Shown here: positions 35,748 through 46,065 of the stretch, piece after piece
Layout: each line of letters begins with the position of its first letter
Position numbering within the stretch: position 1 is the stretch's first letter
Origin: Actinomortierella ambigua
Taxonomy: Eukaryota; Mortierellomycota; Mortierellomycetes; Mortierellales; Mortierellaceae
NCBI GenBank assembly: GCA_016098155.1
Contig: JAAAJB010000086.1
Span: 17,078-81,077 of the forward strand
Length of the DNA stretch: 64,000 nt
Direction of reading: 5' to 3'
Notes under the pieces: model-generated
What the model was told of the DNA's origin: nothing
Database searches by the model: none
Seen by the model: only the letters and a program-made list of their open reading frames with translations
Program-made: the position numbers and the translations under genes

Positions 35748-38270
35748 TTCCAGTCCTCGCTTACCGTCGGGTGTCGCATTGGCACTGGCCAATATGGCAG
35801 TGTCCATCACGCTCAGTGGAAGAAACGTGAGGTCGCCGTCAAAAGCTTCGACATCACCTACACTGAGGTGAAGCTGGACAAGTTGCTCCGTAAAGAGGCG
35901 CTACGTCTCAGGTCCCTCCGCAGTCCGCACATCCTCACCATCTACAGATATGCAATCCACGAACACAAGCTGGTGCTGATTATGGACCATGAGAAGACCA
36001 ATCTCCAAGCGGCCATCGAACGACGTGTGCTGGAATGGCCAGACAAGGAGCGCATCACACAGGAAATTATCCGTGGTCTGGCCTATCTCCACAAAGAAAA
36101 CGTGATCCACAGAGACCTCAAGAGCTCCAACGTGCTCCTCAACGAGAACATGGAGGCCAAGCTTTGCGACTTTGGGGTGCCAAAGGTCAAAGTCACAGCC
36201 GCTTCCAAGTCTGGTAGCGGTGGTAGCGGTGGTGGTGGTGGTGGAGACTTTGCGTCCAAAGGCATGTTACGCTGGATGGCGCCCGAGTTGCTTCGCAAGC
36301 AACCCCACTACTCGATCAAGTCCGATGTGTATGCGCTCGGAATGGTCATGTGGGAGATGGCAGCCAACTGCACCGTCCCGTTCCAGGAACAACCCGATAA
36401 CGAAAAAGTTGCCTCGATGGTGTTGAGCGGCCAGCGCGAGAATCTACCACCCGAGACGCCTCTAGCGTACCGCCAGCTTGTCAATCAATGTTGGCAGCGC
36501 GAACTGTCGAAGCGACCGCAGGCAATCAAGATGGTAGTAAAGGACGGTGGTGACACGACTGAGATTCAAAGTGGGGTCCACGAAACGAAGAGCCAGAACG
36601 ACCACACGGGAAGTGCCAAAGCCACCGCAACCGCCACCGCCACCTCTCCAGTTTCCCAAGCTCCCGTTCCTCCTCTTCCGCCCAAGGTCGGCGACCCTCC
36701 CCCTCCGAGCGATGATGCAGCAGCAACAGCAGCAGCAGCCCCCCGTTCAAAGTCGGATGACTTCTCCACGCTTTTGCAGCAAGCCAAGAATGGCGATACC
36801 GATGCATTGTTTCAACTCGCGGTGAAGTGCAAAAGCGGGAGCGAGGTTCACCAGAGCGATGACATTGCATTCGGCCTGTTCCGTCACGCAGCCGTCCAAG
36901 GGCATGCTCAAGCCCAGTGCATTCTCGGCGCCCACTACTTTTCGGGTCAATCGGTCCAACAAGACTATGCGACTGCAGTGTCGTGGTACCGCAAGTCGGC
37001 GGAGCAAGGCAATCCAACGGCTCAGTACAACCTGGGCCGAATGCATTTGGTCGGTTTCGGAATCGAACAAGACTACGGCGAGGCCCTCTCGTGGTTTCGC
37101 AAGGCAGCTGAGCAAGGGCTTGCCTCTGCCCAATATAGCATCGGAGCTCTATATGAGCTTGGCCGTGGTGGTGGTGGTGGTGGTAATGATGGGGTCCCTC
37201 AGGATTACGCCATGGCCGCCCGGTGGTACCGCATGTCGGCGAACGCGGGACATGCCGATGCACAAAGACGCCTTGGATTGTTTCTTCTCCTTGGGTACCG
37301 CGTCCGGCAGGATGTTGACGAAGCAGCATCGTGGTTTCGAAAGGCGGCGGAGCAAGGTAACCCAGCTGCGCAAAGTAGCCTCGGATACCTGTACCTTGTT
37401 GGTCAGGGTGTGGGCATGAACGTGAAAGAGGCGGCGTCCTGGTTTCGCAAGGCAGCCATGCAAGACGATGCCGTGGCACAAGTTCACCTTGGCATGTTGT
37501 ATGAGCTTGGCAAGGGGGTCGACCAGAACGATGTCAAGGCCGAGTCTTGGTATCGAAAGGCAGCCATAAAAGGAAATGCGAACGCAGAGTACCACCTTGG
37601 CGTGTTGTACGAGCTTGGCAAGGGCGTTAAGAAGGACCATGGCGAGGCCATAGCTTGGTATCGCAAGGCGGCCGCTCAGGAGAATGCGGCTGCCGAGTAC
37701 CGCCTTGGCCTAGCGTATGCATCTGGGTTTGGGGTCGCGCAGGACTATGTGCGGGCGGTGTCGTGGTATCGCAAGGCTGCCCAACAGGGCCTTGCAGCTG
37801 CACAGACCAACCTCGGGTGGATGTACCTGAAGGGAATGGGGGTCGACATGAGCCTCGACGAGGCAGTCGCGAGCTTTCGAAAGGCGGCGACCCAGGGCGA
37901 CGTGGTTGCGCAGTTCAACCTTGGATTTGCCTATGAAACCGGTCAGGGAGTCACGCAGGACTATGCGCGTGCTCTGTTGTTGTATCGCAAATCGGCGGAG
38001 CAAGGCTATGCTCCGAGCCAATACAATCTGGGCGCGATGCACTATAGAGGCCGCGGAGTCATCCAGGACTACAGCGCGGCAGAGGGGTGGTTCCGCAAAG
38101 CAGCCGCGCAAGATTTTGTGCTTGGACAGTACAGTCTTGGTTGGATGTATGAGCACGGTCAGGGCCTTGAGCAGAACACCAAGCAGGCTGTGTACTGGTA
38201 CAGCAAGATTTCCAAGCAGGATCATGAGAATGCACACAGTTGTCTACAGAGGCAGCTCAAGTCAGAGTAG
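35748..38270 (+). CDS. Protein kinase fused to a Sel1-repeat array
   Basis: The open exon of 841 codons starts after a TTAG acceptor; the first exon is unresolved. Residues about 9-260 form a full kinase domain. It has IGTGQYGSV (glycine loop), VAVK, the helix-C Glu in LLRKEALRLR, HRDLKSSN (catalytic loop), DFG, and WMAPE. All catalytic residues are present, so it is likely active, and the sequence is tyrosine-kinase-like (TKL) in style. A Gly-rich insert sits in the activation loop. A disordered Pro/Ala linker follows, then about 13 Sel1 repeats of 36 residues (pattern AQYNLGxMYxxGxGVxQDYxxAxxWYRKAAEQG), the first degenerate and the fourth carrying a Gly insert. Sel1 arrays are protein-binding solenoids. 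Kinase-Sel1 fusions are expanded in Mucoromycota and Glomeromycotina; the partners are unknown. Confidence 0.92.
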   Translation, partial: FQSSLTVGCRIGTGQYGSVHHAQWKKREVAVKSFDITYTEVKLDKLLRKEALRLRSLRSPHILTIYRYAIHEHKLVLIMDHEKTNLQAAIERRVLEWPDKERITQEIIRGLAYLHKENVIHRDLKSSNVLLNENMEAKLCDFGVPKVKVTAASKSGSGGSGGGGGGDFASKGMLRWMAPELLRKQPHYSIKSDVYALGMVMWEMAANCTVPFQEQPDNEKVASMVLSGQRENLPPETPLAYRQLVNQCWQRELSKRPQAIKMVVKDGGDTTEIQSGVHETKSQNDHTGSAKATATATATSPVSQAPVPPLPPKVGDPPPPSDDAAATAAAAPRSKSDDFSTLLQQAKNGDTDALFQLAVKCKSGSEVHQSDDIAFGLFRHAAVQGHAQAQCILGAHYFSGQSVQQDYATAVSWYRKSAEQGNPTAQYNLGRMHLVGFGIEQDYGEALSWFRKAAEQGLASAQYSIGALYELGRGGGGGGNDGVPQDYAMAARWYRMSANAGHADAQRRLGLFLLLGYRVRQDVDEAASWFRKAAEQGNPAAQSSLGYLYLVGQGVGMNVKEAASWFRKAAMQDDAVAQVHLGMLYELGKGVDQNDVKAESWYRKAAIKGNANAEYHLGVLYELGKGVKKDHGEAIAWYRKAAAQENAAAEYRLGLAYASGFGVAQDYVRAVSWYRKAAQQGLAAAQTNLGWMYLKGMGVDMSLDEAVASFRKAATQGDVVAQFNLGFAYETGQGVTQDYARALLLYRKSAEQGYAPSQYNLGAMHYRGRGVIQDYSAAEGWFRKAAAQDFVLGQYSLGWMYEHGQGLEQNTKQAVYWYSKISKQDHENAHSCLQRQLKSE

Positions 38271-38329
38271 AGCCCTCAAAATTGTTGGTTCTGCTGGCTG
38301 CTGTTTAAAGTGCCATGTGAGTTTCTTTA

Positions 38330-38505
38330 TGTCGGATAGTGTTTGGGGACGGAAAAGTTTTGGTGCTCGTAGTATATTGTTAGGATCAATAGCTAAACAT
38401 CTGCTGAAAGCAGTGGGTATGGTATGGTTTTCAATAACGTTGTTTATATAATATGCTTGCTATCTTTGAATTATATACCATCTTCTCGTGCTCGCTTTGC
38501 AGGTC
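38330..38505. repeat. Direct repeat, left copy (tail of decayed paralogue)
   Basis: The stretch running from GTAGTATATTG through CAGTGGGTATGG, GGTTTTCAATAACG and GCTATCTTTGAATTATATACCATC to CGCTTTGCAGGTC recurs in the same orientation at 40625-40757. It overlaps the 3' end of the decayed paralogue read on the minus strand. Confidence 0.85.
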
Positions 38506-40250
38506 CACTGCTCTATGTTTGTGGCCATGTCTGCCGCCTGCCTCTTAAATGCCATCAAGGCTGAAATTACGGTGAGCAGTTTCAGCATGTTGCAGCCATC
38601 TTGATGCCACCCATGTGGAAGAGTGGCCGTGCCCTGATCGGTGAACTTGTACCACCGTCTTTCCACGTGGGCCAACGTATAGAACGTGACCGACCTCTTC
38701 GCGATTCTCATCCCGTAGGTGACGAGCTTCTCGGCGATCTCAGGATCGGCGACGTTCCTCCGCAACATGTCAAGCTGGTCCTTCATCACCTTGCCTAGCT
38801 TGATTGTGTCGGACATAGCCTTGGTGGTGTGGACTCCATCGTCGGCCTTGGCAGCCTCCATCACGCCCAGTTCCAGCGTGGGCTCGTGGCATAGAATGAT
38901 GCCATCCGTCTTACGGCCGACTTGCTGATGCTCGGTCGAGGCTTTTCTCTTCCCATTTATGCGGTCACCCGGGGCCTTTGAGAGGTTTTCGCCATGTTCG
39001 TAGATGATGGTCGCTGGCTCATTGAAGAGGTCATCCAGAATCCACCAGATGTTATCACGATACCACGACCCGCTCTTGCCATCGGGCAGGAGCCACAGGT
39101 TGCGCCGGTACACGCGATGATACCTTTTCACAATGTCGTGGACATCGTCGCAAAAGGTCTCGTCTGGCAGATTTGCATCTGGATCCTTGACCGCCTCCGC
39201 CATGACACTGCCATAGCCGTTCTTTAGGACCTCCTCGAGCGCAATACGTGGCCTATGGTAGCGGTCGAGGTGCTTAATCTCGGAAGGTGAAGGCTTCCAC
39301 GCTGCCTCATCCCTCTTGAGTGAGCATGGATATCAACTGCTCCTTATCGCTGCTATCCGTCACGGGCTCGGCTACCTCGTCCATATCGCTGATGATGAAA
39401 GAATGGAGCCCCACCTAGTAGTCGAGCCCGATAATGTAGCGGTGAAGCAGGTTGTCAACGTTTTTTATCCAGAGCGAAGTGTCCAGTTCTTGCCACCGCC
39501 TGAAATTCTCATTCGCCGAGGTTTTCGCCTGCTCGAGCACAGCGCGATTTAGTCTGGCATACTCCTCGCTCTCTGGGAGTGATGGCGACCTGTGTAACTG
39601 CTCCAGTTGGCCTCGAATGTTGAGCGCACTCGCATGACCACCGATGGGCTGAGGCTGTTGCTGGTGCTAGTACTACCGTTGCTCCTACCAATACTGCTGT
39701 CGCGTGTGTGCGACTGCTGTTTGTGGGACTGTCGAAGGACCTAGGTTGCTGCACGGCGCTGGAACCTAATGAGCTTTCTCCCTCGGTGTCTTCTTCCACA
39801 CTGTCGACTACGGGTGTGCCGTTGAAGTATTCCACAACCCTCGCTACGTCGACAGTGCTCTGGGTGGTTGAAAACTGGGATTGTTCTGACTGCCAAACAA
39901 GTCTTGAGCTTATACTAACGCAAGTGTCAGCACCCTGGATGGCTAAGCTTGATAAACTCTGTGAAGGTGGAGAATCTCCCCCCCCCCCCAGTCAATATAA
40001 TAAGCTCCGTCGCCTTGATTCTGATGCCGCTGACAATTGGGCTAAACACGGTCGCTGCGTTGACCTCAGGTGGCTCGACTGGCTATTTCTGCGGTCGGTG
40101 ATTGAACGTTGTAGCCGCCAACCTAGATTGCAGGCGGTCGGGCGTGTCAATAGAATCCTCAGGTTGCGCGTCGGTGACCGACGTTGAGGACGCTGCTGCG
40201 CGTAGTCGTGGGAACTTTTGTGGTGGCTGTGCCATGTTGGCGGGTGCCGA
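38460..40250 (-). pseudogene. Decayed paralogue of the 41.1-43.2 kb gene
   Basis: The C-terminal 247 codons (39203-38460) remain open and closely match the intact paralogue to the right. Upstream, alignment with that paralogue shows a 2-base loss near 39316, a small length difference near 39460, and an extra ~97-base segment near 39495-39600. A deletion removes the 3' part of exon 1 and the intron near 40065-40100. The start codon region (about 40238) reads ACG-like where the paralogue has ATG. These changes break the frame several times. The retained part keeps the TDGIILCHEP, LELGVMEAA and MKDQLDMLRRN segments. An alternative is that the short 247-codon frame is expressed alone, since it has an in-frame ATG at 39203. 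Confidence 0.75.
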
Positions 40251-40344
40251 GGATCGTTGCAGGTGTCTTCAAACTCAGTGAACCACTATCTAAAGCCGCC
40301 CTCCTGCCGTCGTGCAGTTCTCGAGGGCTACGCGAAATGCTCAA

Positions 40345-40505
40345 GCAAAGACGCCATGCAGCAATGCAGCAAAGACGCAATGCAGCAATGCAGCAAAGAC
40401 GCAATGCAGCAATGCAGCAGAGACGCAATGCAGCAATGCAGCAGAGACGCATTGCAGCAATGCAGCAGAGACGCAATGCAGCAATGCAGCTGGGACGCAA
40501 ACAAC
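40345..40505. repeat. 24-bp minisatellite upstream of the decayed paralogue
   Basis: About six units of 24 bases (AGACGCAATGCAGCAATGCAGCAA type) lie in tandem with a few substitutions. They sit about 100 bases upstream of the former start region of the minus-strand pseudogene. A related repeat is found at the equivalent place by the intact paralogue. Confidence 0.92.
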
Positions 40506-40624
40506 AAGGAGTGGCAATGTGCCCTTAGTTCATAGCTGTCATATTGTTGTTGGGAATTGGGGGTGTGTAGAAGAGTGGAAACAAGCTGGGGAGTTTTGAG
40601 GTGCAGAGGAACAGCAAACAGAGA

Positions 40625-40757
40625 AAAGAAAGATGGCCTTGTAGTATATTGGGGATAAGTAGCTGAAAACAGTGGGTATGGTGTGGTTTTCAATAACGCT
40701 GTTTATATACGCTTGCTATCTTTGAATTATATACCATCTTCTTCTCGCTTTGCAGGT
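40625..40757. repeat. Direct repeat, right copy
   Basis: It matches the tail at 38360-38505 with few differences and the same orientation. Together the two copies bracket the decayed paralogue and its minisatellite. On the minus strand it may be the 3' untranslated region or last exon remnant of the intact paralogue to its right. Confidence 0.85.
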
Positions 40758-41097
40758 CTACTTGATACAAAATGTTCAACAAAATGGCCGATCGAATCAC
40801 ATTGCACATGTTATATACGACCATCTTATCTCTGTGGAAGCGTCTCCTACAGTTGCAGCAGTGCAGGCGCCGGAAGGTGATGTGGTCGACGAATTGTTGA
40901 CGCCACAGGCATTTCTTCGACGTACAAAACTCGGCTGAGTGGTTGAGTTTGACGTGCACTCACCCGTATCCCTGCTGGAGACTAAAAAGACTAGATTTTG
41001 AGTGTCCAAAAAATCGTCCTCTCAGAACGAAACAGCGTAAGATACTACGCTAACACTATATTTACAGTGGTAAAAATACAAATATTATACAAATAGT
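40758..41097. other. Spacer 3' of the intact paralogue
   Basis: No gene is supported. It lies between the intact paralogue's stop codon and the right direct-repeat copy, and may be its 3' untranslated region. Confidence 0.4.
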
Positions 41098-43197
41098 TTA
41101 AAGTACGAGGGGCGGAGGGAGTGAGGCTCGCGCTGTGGGTGACGAGCGAGGAGAACTTTTGGGGGTGGTCAACGTGGGCGCAACTGTCCTGCAAGATGAC
41201 CCAGCAGGCTTCGGAAGGGTATAAGCAGATACAGTCCACTGCTCTATGTTTGCGGCCATGTCTGCCACCTGCCTCTTAAATGCCATCAAGGCTGAAATTA
41301 CGGTGAGTAGTTTCAGCATGTTGCGACCATCTTGATGCCACCCATGTGGAAGAGTGGCCGTGCCCTGATCGGTGAACTTGTACCACCGTCCTTCCAGGTG
41401 GGCCAACGTATAGAAAGTGACCGACCTCTTCGCGATTCTCATCCCGTAGGTGACGAGCTTCTCGGCGATCTCAGGATCGGCGACGTTTCTCCGCAACATG
41501 TCAAGCTGGTCCTTCATCACTTTGCCGAGCTTGATTGTGTCGGACACAGCCTTGATGGTGTGGGCTCCATCGTCGGCCTCGGCAGCCTCCATCACGCCCA
41601 GTTCCAGCGAGGGCTCGTGGCATAGAATGATGCCATCCGTCTTACGGTCGACTTGCTGATGCTCGGTCGAGGCTTTTCTCTTCCCATTTTTGCGATCACC
41701 CGAGGCCTTTGAGTGGTATTCGCCATGCTCGTAGATGATGGTTGCTGGCTCATTGAAGAGGTCATCCAGAATCCACCAGATGTTATCACGGTACCACGAC
41801 TCGCTCTTGCCATCGGGCAAGAGCCACAGGTTGCGCCGGTACACGCGATGATACCTTTTCACAATGTCGTGGACATCGTCGCAAAAGGTCTCGTCTGGCA
41901 GATTTGCATCTGGATCCTTGGCTGCCTCCGCCATGACACTGCCATAGCCGTTCTTTAGGACCTCCTCAAGCGCAATACGTGGCCTATGGTAGCGGTCCAG
42001 GTGCTTCATCTCGGAAGATGTAAGCTTCCACGCTGCCTCATCCCTCTCTTGACCGAGCATGGACATCAACTGCTCCCGATCGCTGCTATCCGTCACGAGC
42101 TCAGTCACCTCGCCCACATCGCTGATGATGAACGAGTGAAGCCCCACCTCATAGTCGAGCCCGACAATGTAGTGGCGAAGCAGGTGGTCAACATTCGTTC
42201 CAGAGCGGAGTGTCCAGTCCTTGCCAACGTAACTACTCCAGTTGGCCTCGAATGTTGAACGCATACGCCAGATCATCGATGGGCTGAGGCTGGTGTTGGT
42301 GCTATTACTACCGTTGCTGCTGCTGCTCTTGCTGTTGCTTGAGCGAGAGCTGTTTGTGGGGCCGAAACTAAGTTGCTGCACGGCGCTGGAATCCGATGAG
42401 CCCTCTCCATTGGTGCCCTCTTCAACACTGTCGACGACAGGTGTACCGTTGAAGTATGCCACAACCTTCGCTACGTCGACAATGTTCTGAATGGTTGCAA
42501 ACTGGGCATTGTACTGGCTGCCAAAGAACTCTCTGGTTTTTGCCAACGCAAGTGCTAGCACCTTTTCTGCGGTCTCTGGGTGGCTGCGCTTGATGAAATC
42601 TATCAACGACTCCTCGGGTGGAGCATCACTCCCAACAAGCATAATAAACTCCGCCGCTTTGAATCTGATGCTCCTGACAGTTGGGCCAAACACGGTCGCT
42701 GCGATGGCCTCGAGTGATGTTACCGACTATTTTTTTTTTTTTTTTTTTTTTTGCTTAAGAACTAGGCTNNNNNNNNNNCCCCCTTTCTTCTCTCTCCCCC
42801 TCTCTTTTTTTTTTTTTTTTTTCCTTTTTTTTTTTTCCCCTTTCCTTTTTCTTTTTTTTTTTTTTTTTTTTTTTTTTGCATAAGAAAATAGCATTGTAAG
42901 TATTTTAGTTAGATAAAAAAAAAGCCCATTGTCAATAGAATCATTGTGGTCTGATTGCCGTACCCACGCCTGATTCTTCACTGCCGTCTGTTGGTCTATG
43001 GACTGAGCCATCCGCGGTTGATGGTTGAACGTTGTCAACGCCAACATAGATTGCTGGGGGTCGGGCTCATTGGTTGGCGTGTCAGCAGCATCCTCAGGTT
43101 GTGCGTCGGCGACGTTGGCAACAGTGTTGCGCGTAGTTCGTGGGGACTTCCGTCGTGGCTGTGCCAGGTTGGCGGGTGTCGAGGGCCGTCTAGGCAT
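41098..43197 (-). CDS. Unrecognised fungal protein, possible PD-(D/E)XK-like core
   Basis: Two exons, complement of 41098-42726 and 42964-43197, join in phase (TGG|GTACGG donor, AATAG acceptor) to give about 620 aa. The N-terminus is basic and Ser/Thr/Pro-rich (MPRRPSTPANLAQPRRKSPR), like a disordered nuclear tail. A Ser/Asn-rich linker lies in the middle. The C-terminal half is ordered: YHRVYRRNLWLLPDGK, WWILDDLFNEPATIIYE, KTDGIILCHEP, LELGVMEAAEADDG, KLGKVMKDQLDMLRRN, TYGMRIAKRSVTFYTL and LPHGWHQDGRNMLKLL. The D-G, E-x-G-x-x-E and later Lys residues recall a PD-(D/E)XK nuclease fold; this is a guess. The last ~35 codons may instead be intron, because GTATCT follows the shared IEQWT. The intron contains an assembly gap in poly-T. 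Confidence 0.65.
42769..42778. other. Assembly gap (10 N)
   Basis: Ten N bases lie inside poly-T and CT-rich sequence, within the intron proposed for the intact paralogue. The intron length is therefore uncertain. Confidence 0.95.
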
Positions 43198-43319
43198 GTT
43201 GCAGGCGGTGATTATCAGGTTTTGCCAAAGACGGGTGTGTCGTCAAACTCAGTGATATCACGAAATAACCGTCTGGCCGTTGTACAGTTCTCGACTGATA
43301 CGTGAAAGGTGCAAACAAT

Positions 43320-43412
43320 GACACAATGCAGCAAACACGCAATGCAAAGCAGCAAACACGCAATGCAAAGCAGCAAGGACGCAATGTGGCAAGGACGCAA
43401 TGCAACGCAACA
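43320..43412. repeat. ~21-bp minisatellite upstream of the intact paralogue
   Basis: Several units of about 21 bases (CAAACACGCAATGCAAAGCAG type) lie about 120 bases upstream of the minus-strand start codon. They share the ACGCAATGCA(A)GCAGCAA core with the array at 40345-40505. Confidence 0.85.
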
Positions 43413-43630
43413 AGAGGGGAGTTGCACATGTGCTTCGCCTTACTGCGCCTTGAGAGTGGCGCGTTTCAGTGACAGTCACGTCACCGAATGAGCAGCTTCT
43501 TCTTACCTCTCCAATTTCCACTCACTCCACCAACGAACGACAAGGTAATGGCAGCTCCCAGGAGAAATCAATTGCATGACGTTGTTACACTGAATCTCGA
43601 GTTCTGCGCGTGAGTAGAGTCCGCATTGGG

Positions 43631-44705
43631 TACATGAGAGGCACATTGTCTACGCGTGCAACGTTATGGGCTTTGTGCAGTAGTGGAGAAGATTGTGCGT
43701 TGTGCAATCCAACCACCTCTCCATACGACCTCCCCATTGTGTTTTTCTTTGGTGGTGCGGATAATGTGGTTGCTGAGCGGGGTGCTCTGTGGGTACATGA
43801 GAGGCACATTGAGAAAACGTGCAACGTGGTGGCCTTGTGCAATAGTGAGCCTTTGCAGTAGCGCTGATCACCTCTCCATACGACCTCTCCATGGTGTGTT
43901 CCACCAGTGGTGGTGCTGTTTTTCCTGTTTGCTCTCGTGAACTGGTCAAGCTCCTTGGGTCCATGAGAGGCACACTGACAATACGTGCAACGAGGCGGCT
44001 TTGTGCAGTAGTGGTCTTTGTCTCGCACTGGTTCACCTCTCCATACGACCTCTCCACAAATCTCTTCAAGGTTTGTGGTAGTGCTGCATCCTGGTCATCT
44101 CCACGTCGTCAATCTTGTGGGTCTATGAGGGTAGAAGGAGAGGCGAAGAAAAAAAAAGGCGGTGTCTCCCTCCAAATGACCTCGTTCAGTCTCGAGCGTC
44201 TACTTCTCGTCGAGTAGAGCTGGGATCCGTATGATGGTCGGTGAAACAGACATGGCTCCTTGGGTCCATGAGAGGCACACTGTCTACGCGTGCAACGTTA
44301 TGGGCTTTGTGCAATAGTGGAGAAGATTGTGCGTTGTGCAATCCAACCACCTCTCCATATGACCTCATCATGGGTGTGTTCCACCCGCGATGGCGCTTGC
44401 TTGTTGTTTAACCTTGACCTCATCTAGTTTGCTTCTTGGGTACATGAGGGGCACATTGAGAAAACGTACAACGTGGTGGCTTTGTGCAATAGTGGGCCTT
44501 TGCAGTAGCGCTGATCACCTCTCCATACGACCTCTCCATGGTGTGTTCCACCAGTGGTGGTGCTGTTTTTCCTGTTTGCTCTCGTGAACTGGTCAAACTC
44601 CTTAGGTCCATGAGAGGCACATTGAGAAAACGTACAACGTGGTGGCTTTGTGCAGTAGTGGTCTTTGTCTCGCACTGGTTCATCTCTCCATACGACCTCG
44701 CCAGG
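43631..44705. repeat. Six-unit tandem array, ~166-bp period
   Basis: Six copies of a module begin near 43631, 43794, 43960, 44265, 44441 and 44607. The spacings are 163, 166, 305, 176 and 166 bases; the long one holds unrelated sequence. Each unit starts with CATGAGAGGCACA or a close variant and passes through GTGCAACGT and GGCTTTGTGCA. It then reaches a conserved ACCTCTCCATACGACCTC. Some units carry an extra GTGTTCCACCAGTGGTGG segment. Translation on the minus strand gives Cys-rich text, but the 166-base period is not a multiple of three and the frame rotates between units, so one coding array is unlikely. Confidence 0.88.
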
Positions 44706-46065
44706 CTTGGGCTTTTGCCTTTGGCTTTGGTGCGCTGCAGACTGGAGCCTTCATTTGATGGCTATGGTGATCGGAAGTCTTTGCTTGGCTGCGGCTGTCT
44801 TCACCGTTGGGTGAATGAGGGCTTCCATGTAGTTTGGGTCAATAGCATCAAAGGAGATGTGTGGTTGTGCTTTTGTATTTTGATCGGTCGCTGACCATTA
44901 TTTTCTTTTCCCTCTGGCTGGTGTGCAAGAGCAATGGTGACTATCGCCCCCATTGAGCGACCTTCTCCACTTAAGCGTCTGTTCGATCAAAGCTGCCACT
45001 AAAGTATGAAAGGCAAGCGATATTTCTGGTCAGTGCTGTGGATATCACTATAGTTCCCGTAGCTCGAGGATCTTTTTCAGCCGAGATCTGCAAGTCCAGT
45101 CTTCCTTCGCTTGATCATGAAGATGGGTTCTACCTTTTCGAGGCAGGTTGCGCGTATCAAAGACTGACAAAAAGAATGGTTGCAATCCAACGATTCACCT
45201 CAGCCTGATGCATTCCTCGTACGACCGAGGAGGCCATATCGGGTGAATGCTTTGTGTCTCCTCGCATGCAGCCTCTCTCCTTTGTCATTGCTAGGGTCAT
45301 CGTCAATGGGATGTGCACCGCGAAGGAGCATCAGTTCACTCAGCTGGGAGGAGAAGAGATTTTACTTTCATCATAGCCTTTGCTCGTATCCATGTGTGAC
45401 TCTACAATAAAGCCTTTTTATGTTGTGTTGAGAAGCGTGGCAGTCGCGACAATCTACCGGTGAATGCAAGCGGTTGTTGTGTCAGAGGTGTTGAATTGCT
45501 CGATCGAGTGGGTCCTCAAGAGGCAGAGGCAAGCAGGGATAACGCGAGGCAGATCCGCCCGACGTGAGCACTGGTCTAGACTAAGACCGAGCCGAGCAAC
45601 ACCTTGAGCACAACCGGCACCCAATGGCTTGTTCTTTGGCTACAAGGCGAGGATAAGTAACTCCGCTTCTTGTCCTGCGCATAGACCAGAGGATGTATTG
45701 CAAACGATCTTCCAAAAAGTAAAAATATGGCGCACCAAAAAAGTTCCAAGGCGTCCCAACCCTAAAAGTGCAGTCCAATTATATTTCTGAGAGCCTTTGC
45801 GGACTGTGAAGCAATAAACTGCTTGCATGCATTGCAAGCTTTCACCAGGTTCACATCATTTTCATATACATCACCTCCCACTTAACCAGGCCTTTCTTTA
45901 TCTTTCGCTCAAGGCTTTAAAGCTCTGTGTACCTTGAGAACAAAAAAAAAACAAAGTCTCATCCTCTGCTTTCTGTACCCCCCCCCCTAAAGTCATTGCC
46001 GCCATTTCCCCATCACCACTCTTGGCTGCTCGGTGTGACAAGACGGAGTTGGCCCCAAGTACCTA
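44706..46065. other. Intergenic region before the CSF1-like gene
   Basis: No gene is supported. The last ~150 bases before the ATG at 46066 are pyrimidine-rich with A and C runs, fitting a promoter or 5' leader. Confidence 0.5.

Noticed and set aside
36526..37479. 317-codon minus frame inside the kinase-Sel1 gene
   Set aside because: It is an antisense shadow of repeated Sel1 codons.
38460..40250. Processed retrocopy origin for the decayed paralogue
   Set aside because: The intron is missing, but so is part of exon 1. There is no poly(A) tract at the 3' side, and the upstream minisatellite was copied as well, so a DNA-level duplication with deletion fits better.
40345..40505. CRISPR-like array
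   Set aside because: Units are contiguous 24-base repeats with no unique spacers. This is a minisatellite in a eukaryotic genome.
43585..44069. Cys-rich zinc-knuckle-like protein encoded by the 166-bp array on the minus strand
   Set aside because: The pattern recurs because the DNA repeats. The unit length is not a multiple of three, so the frame changes at each unit.
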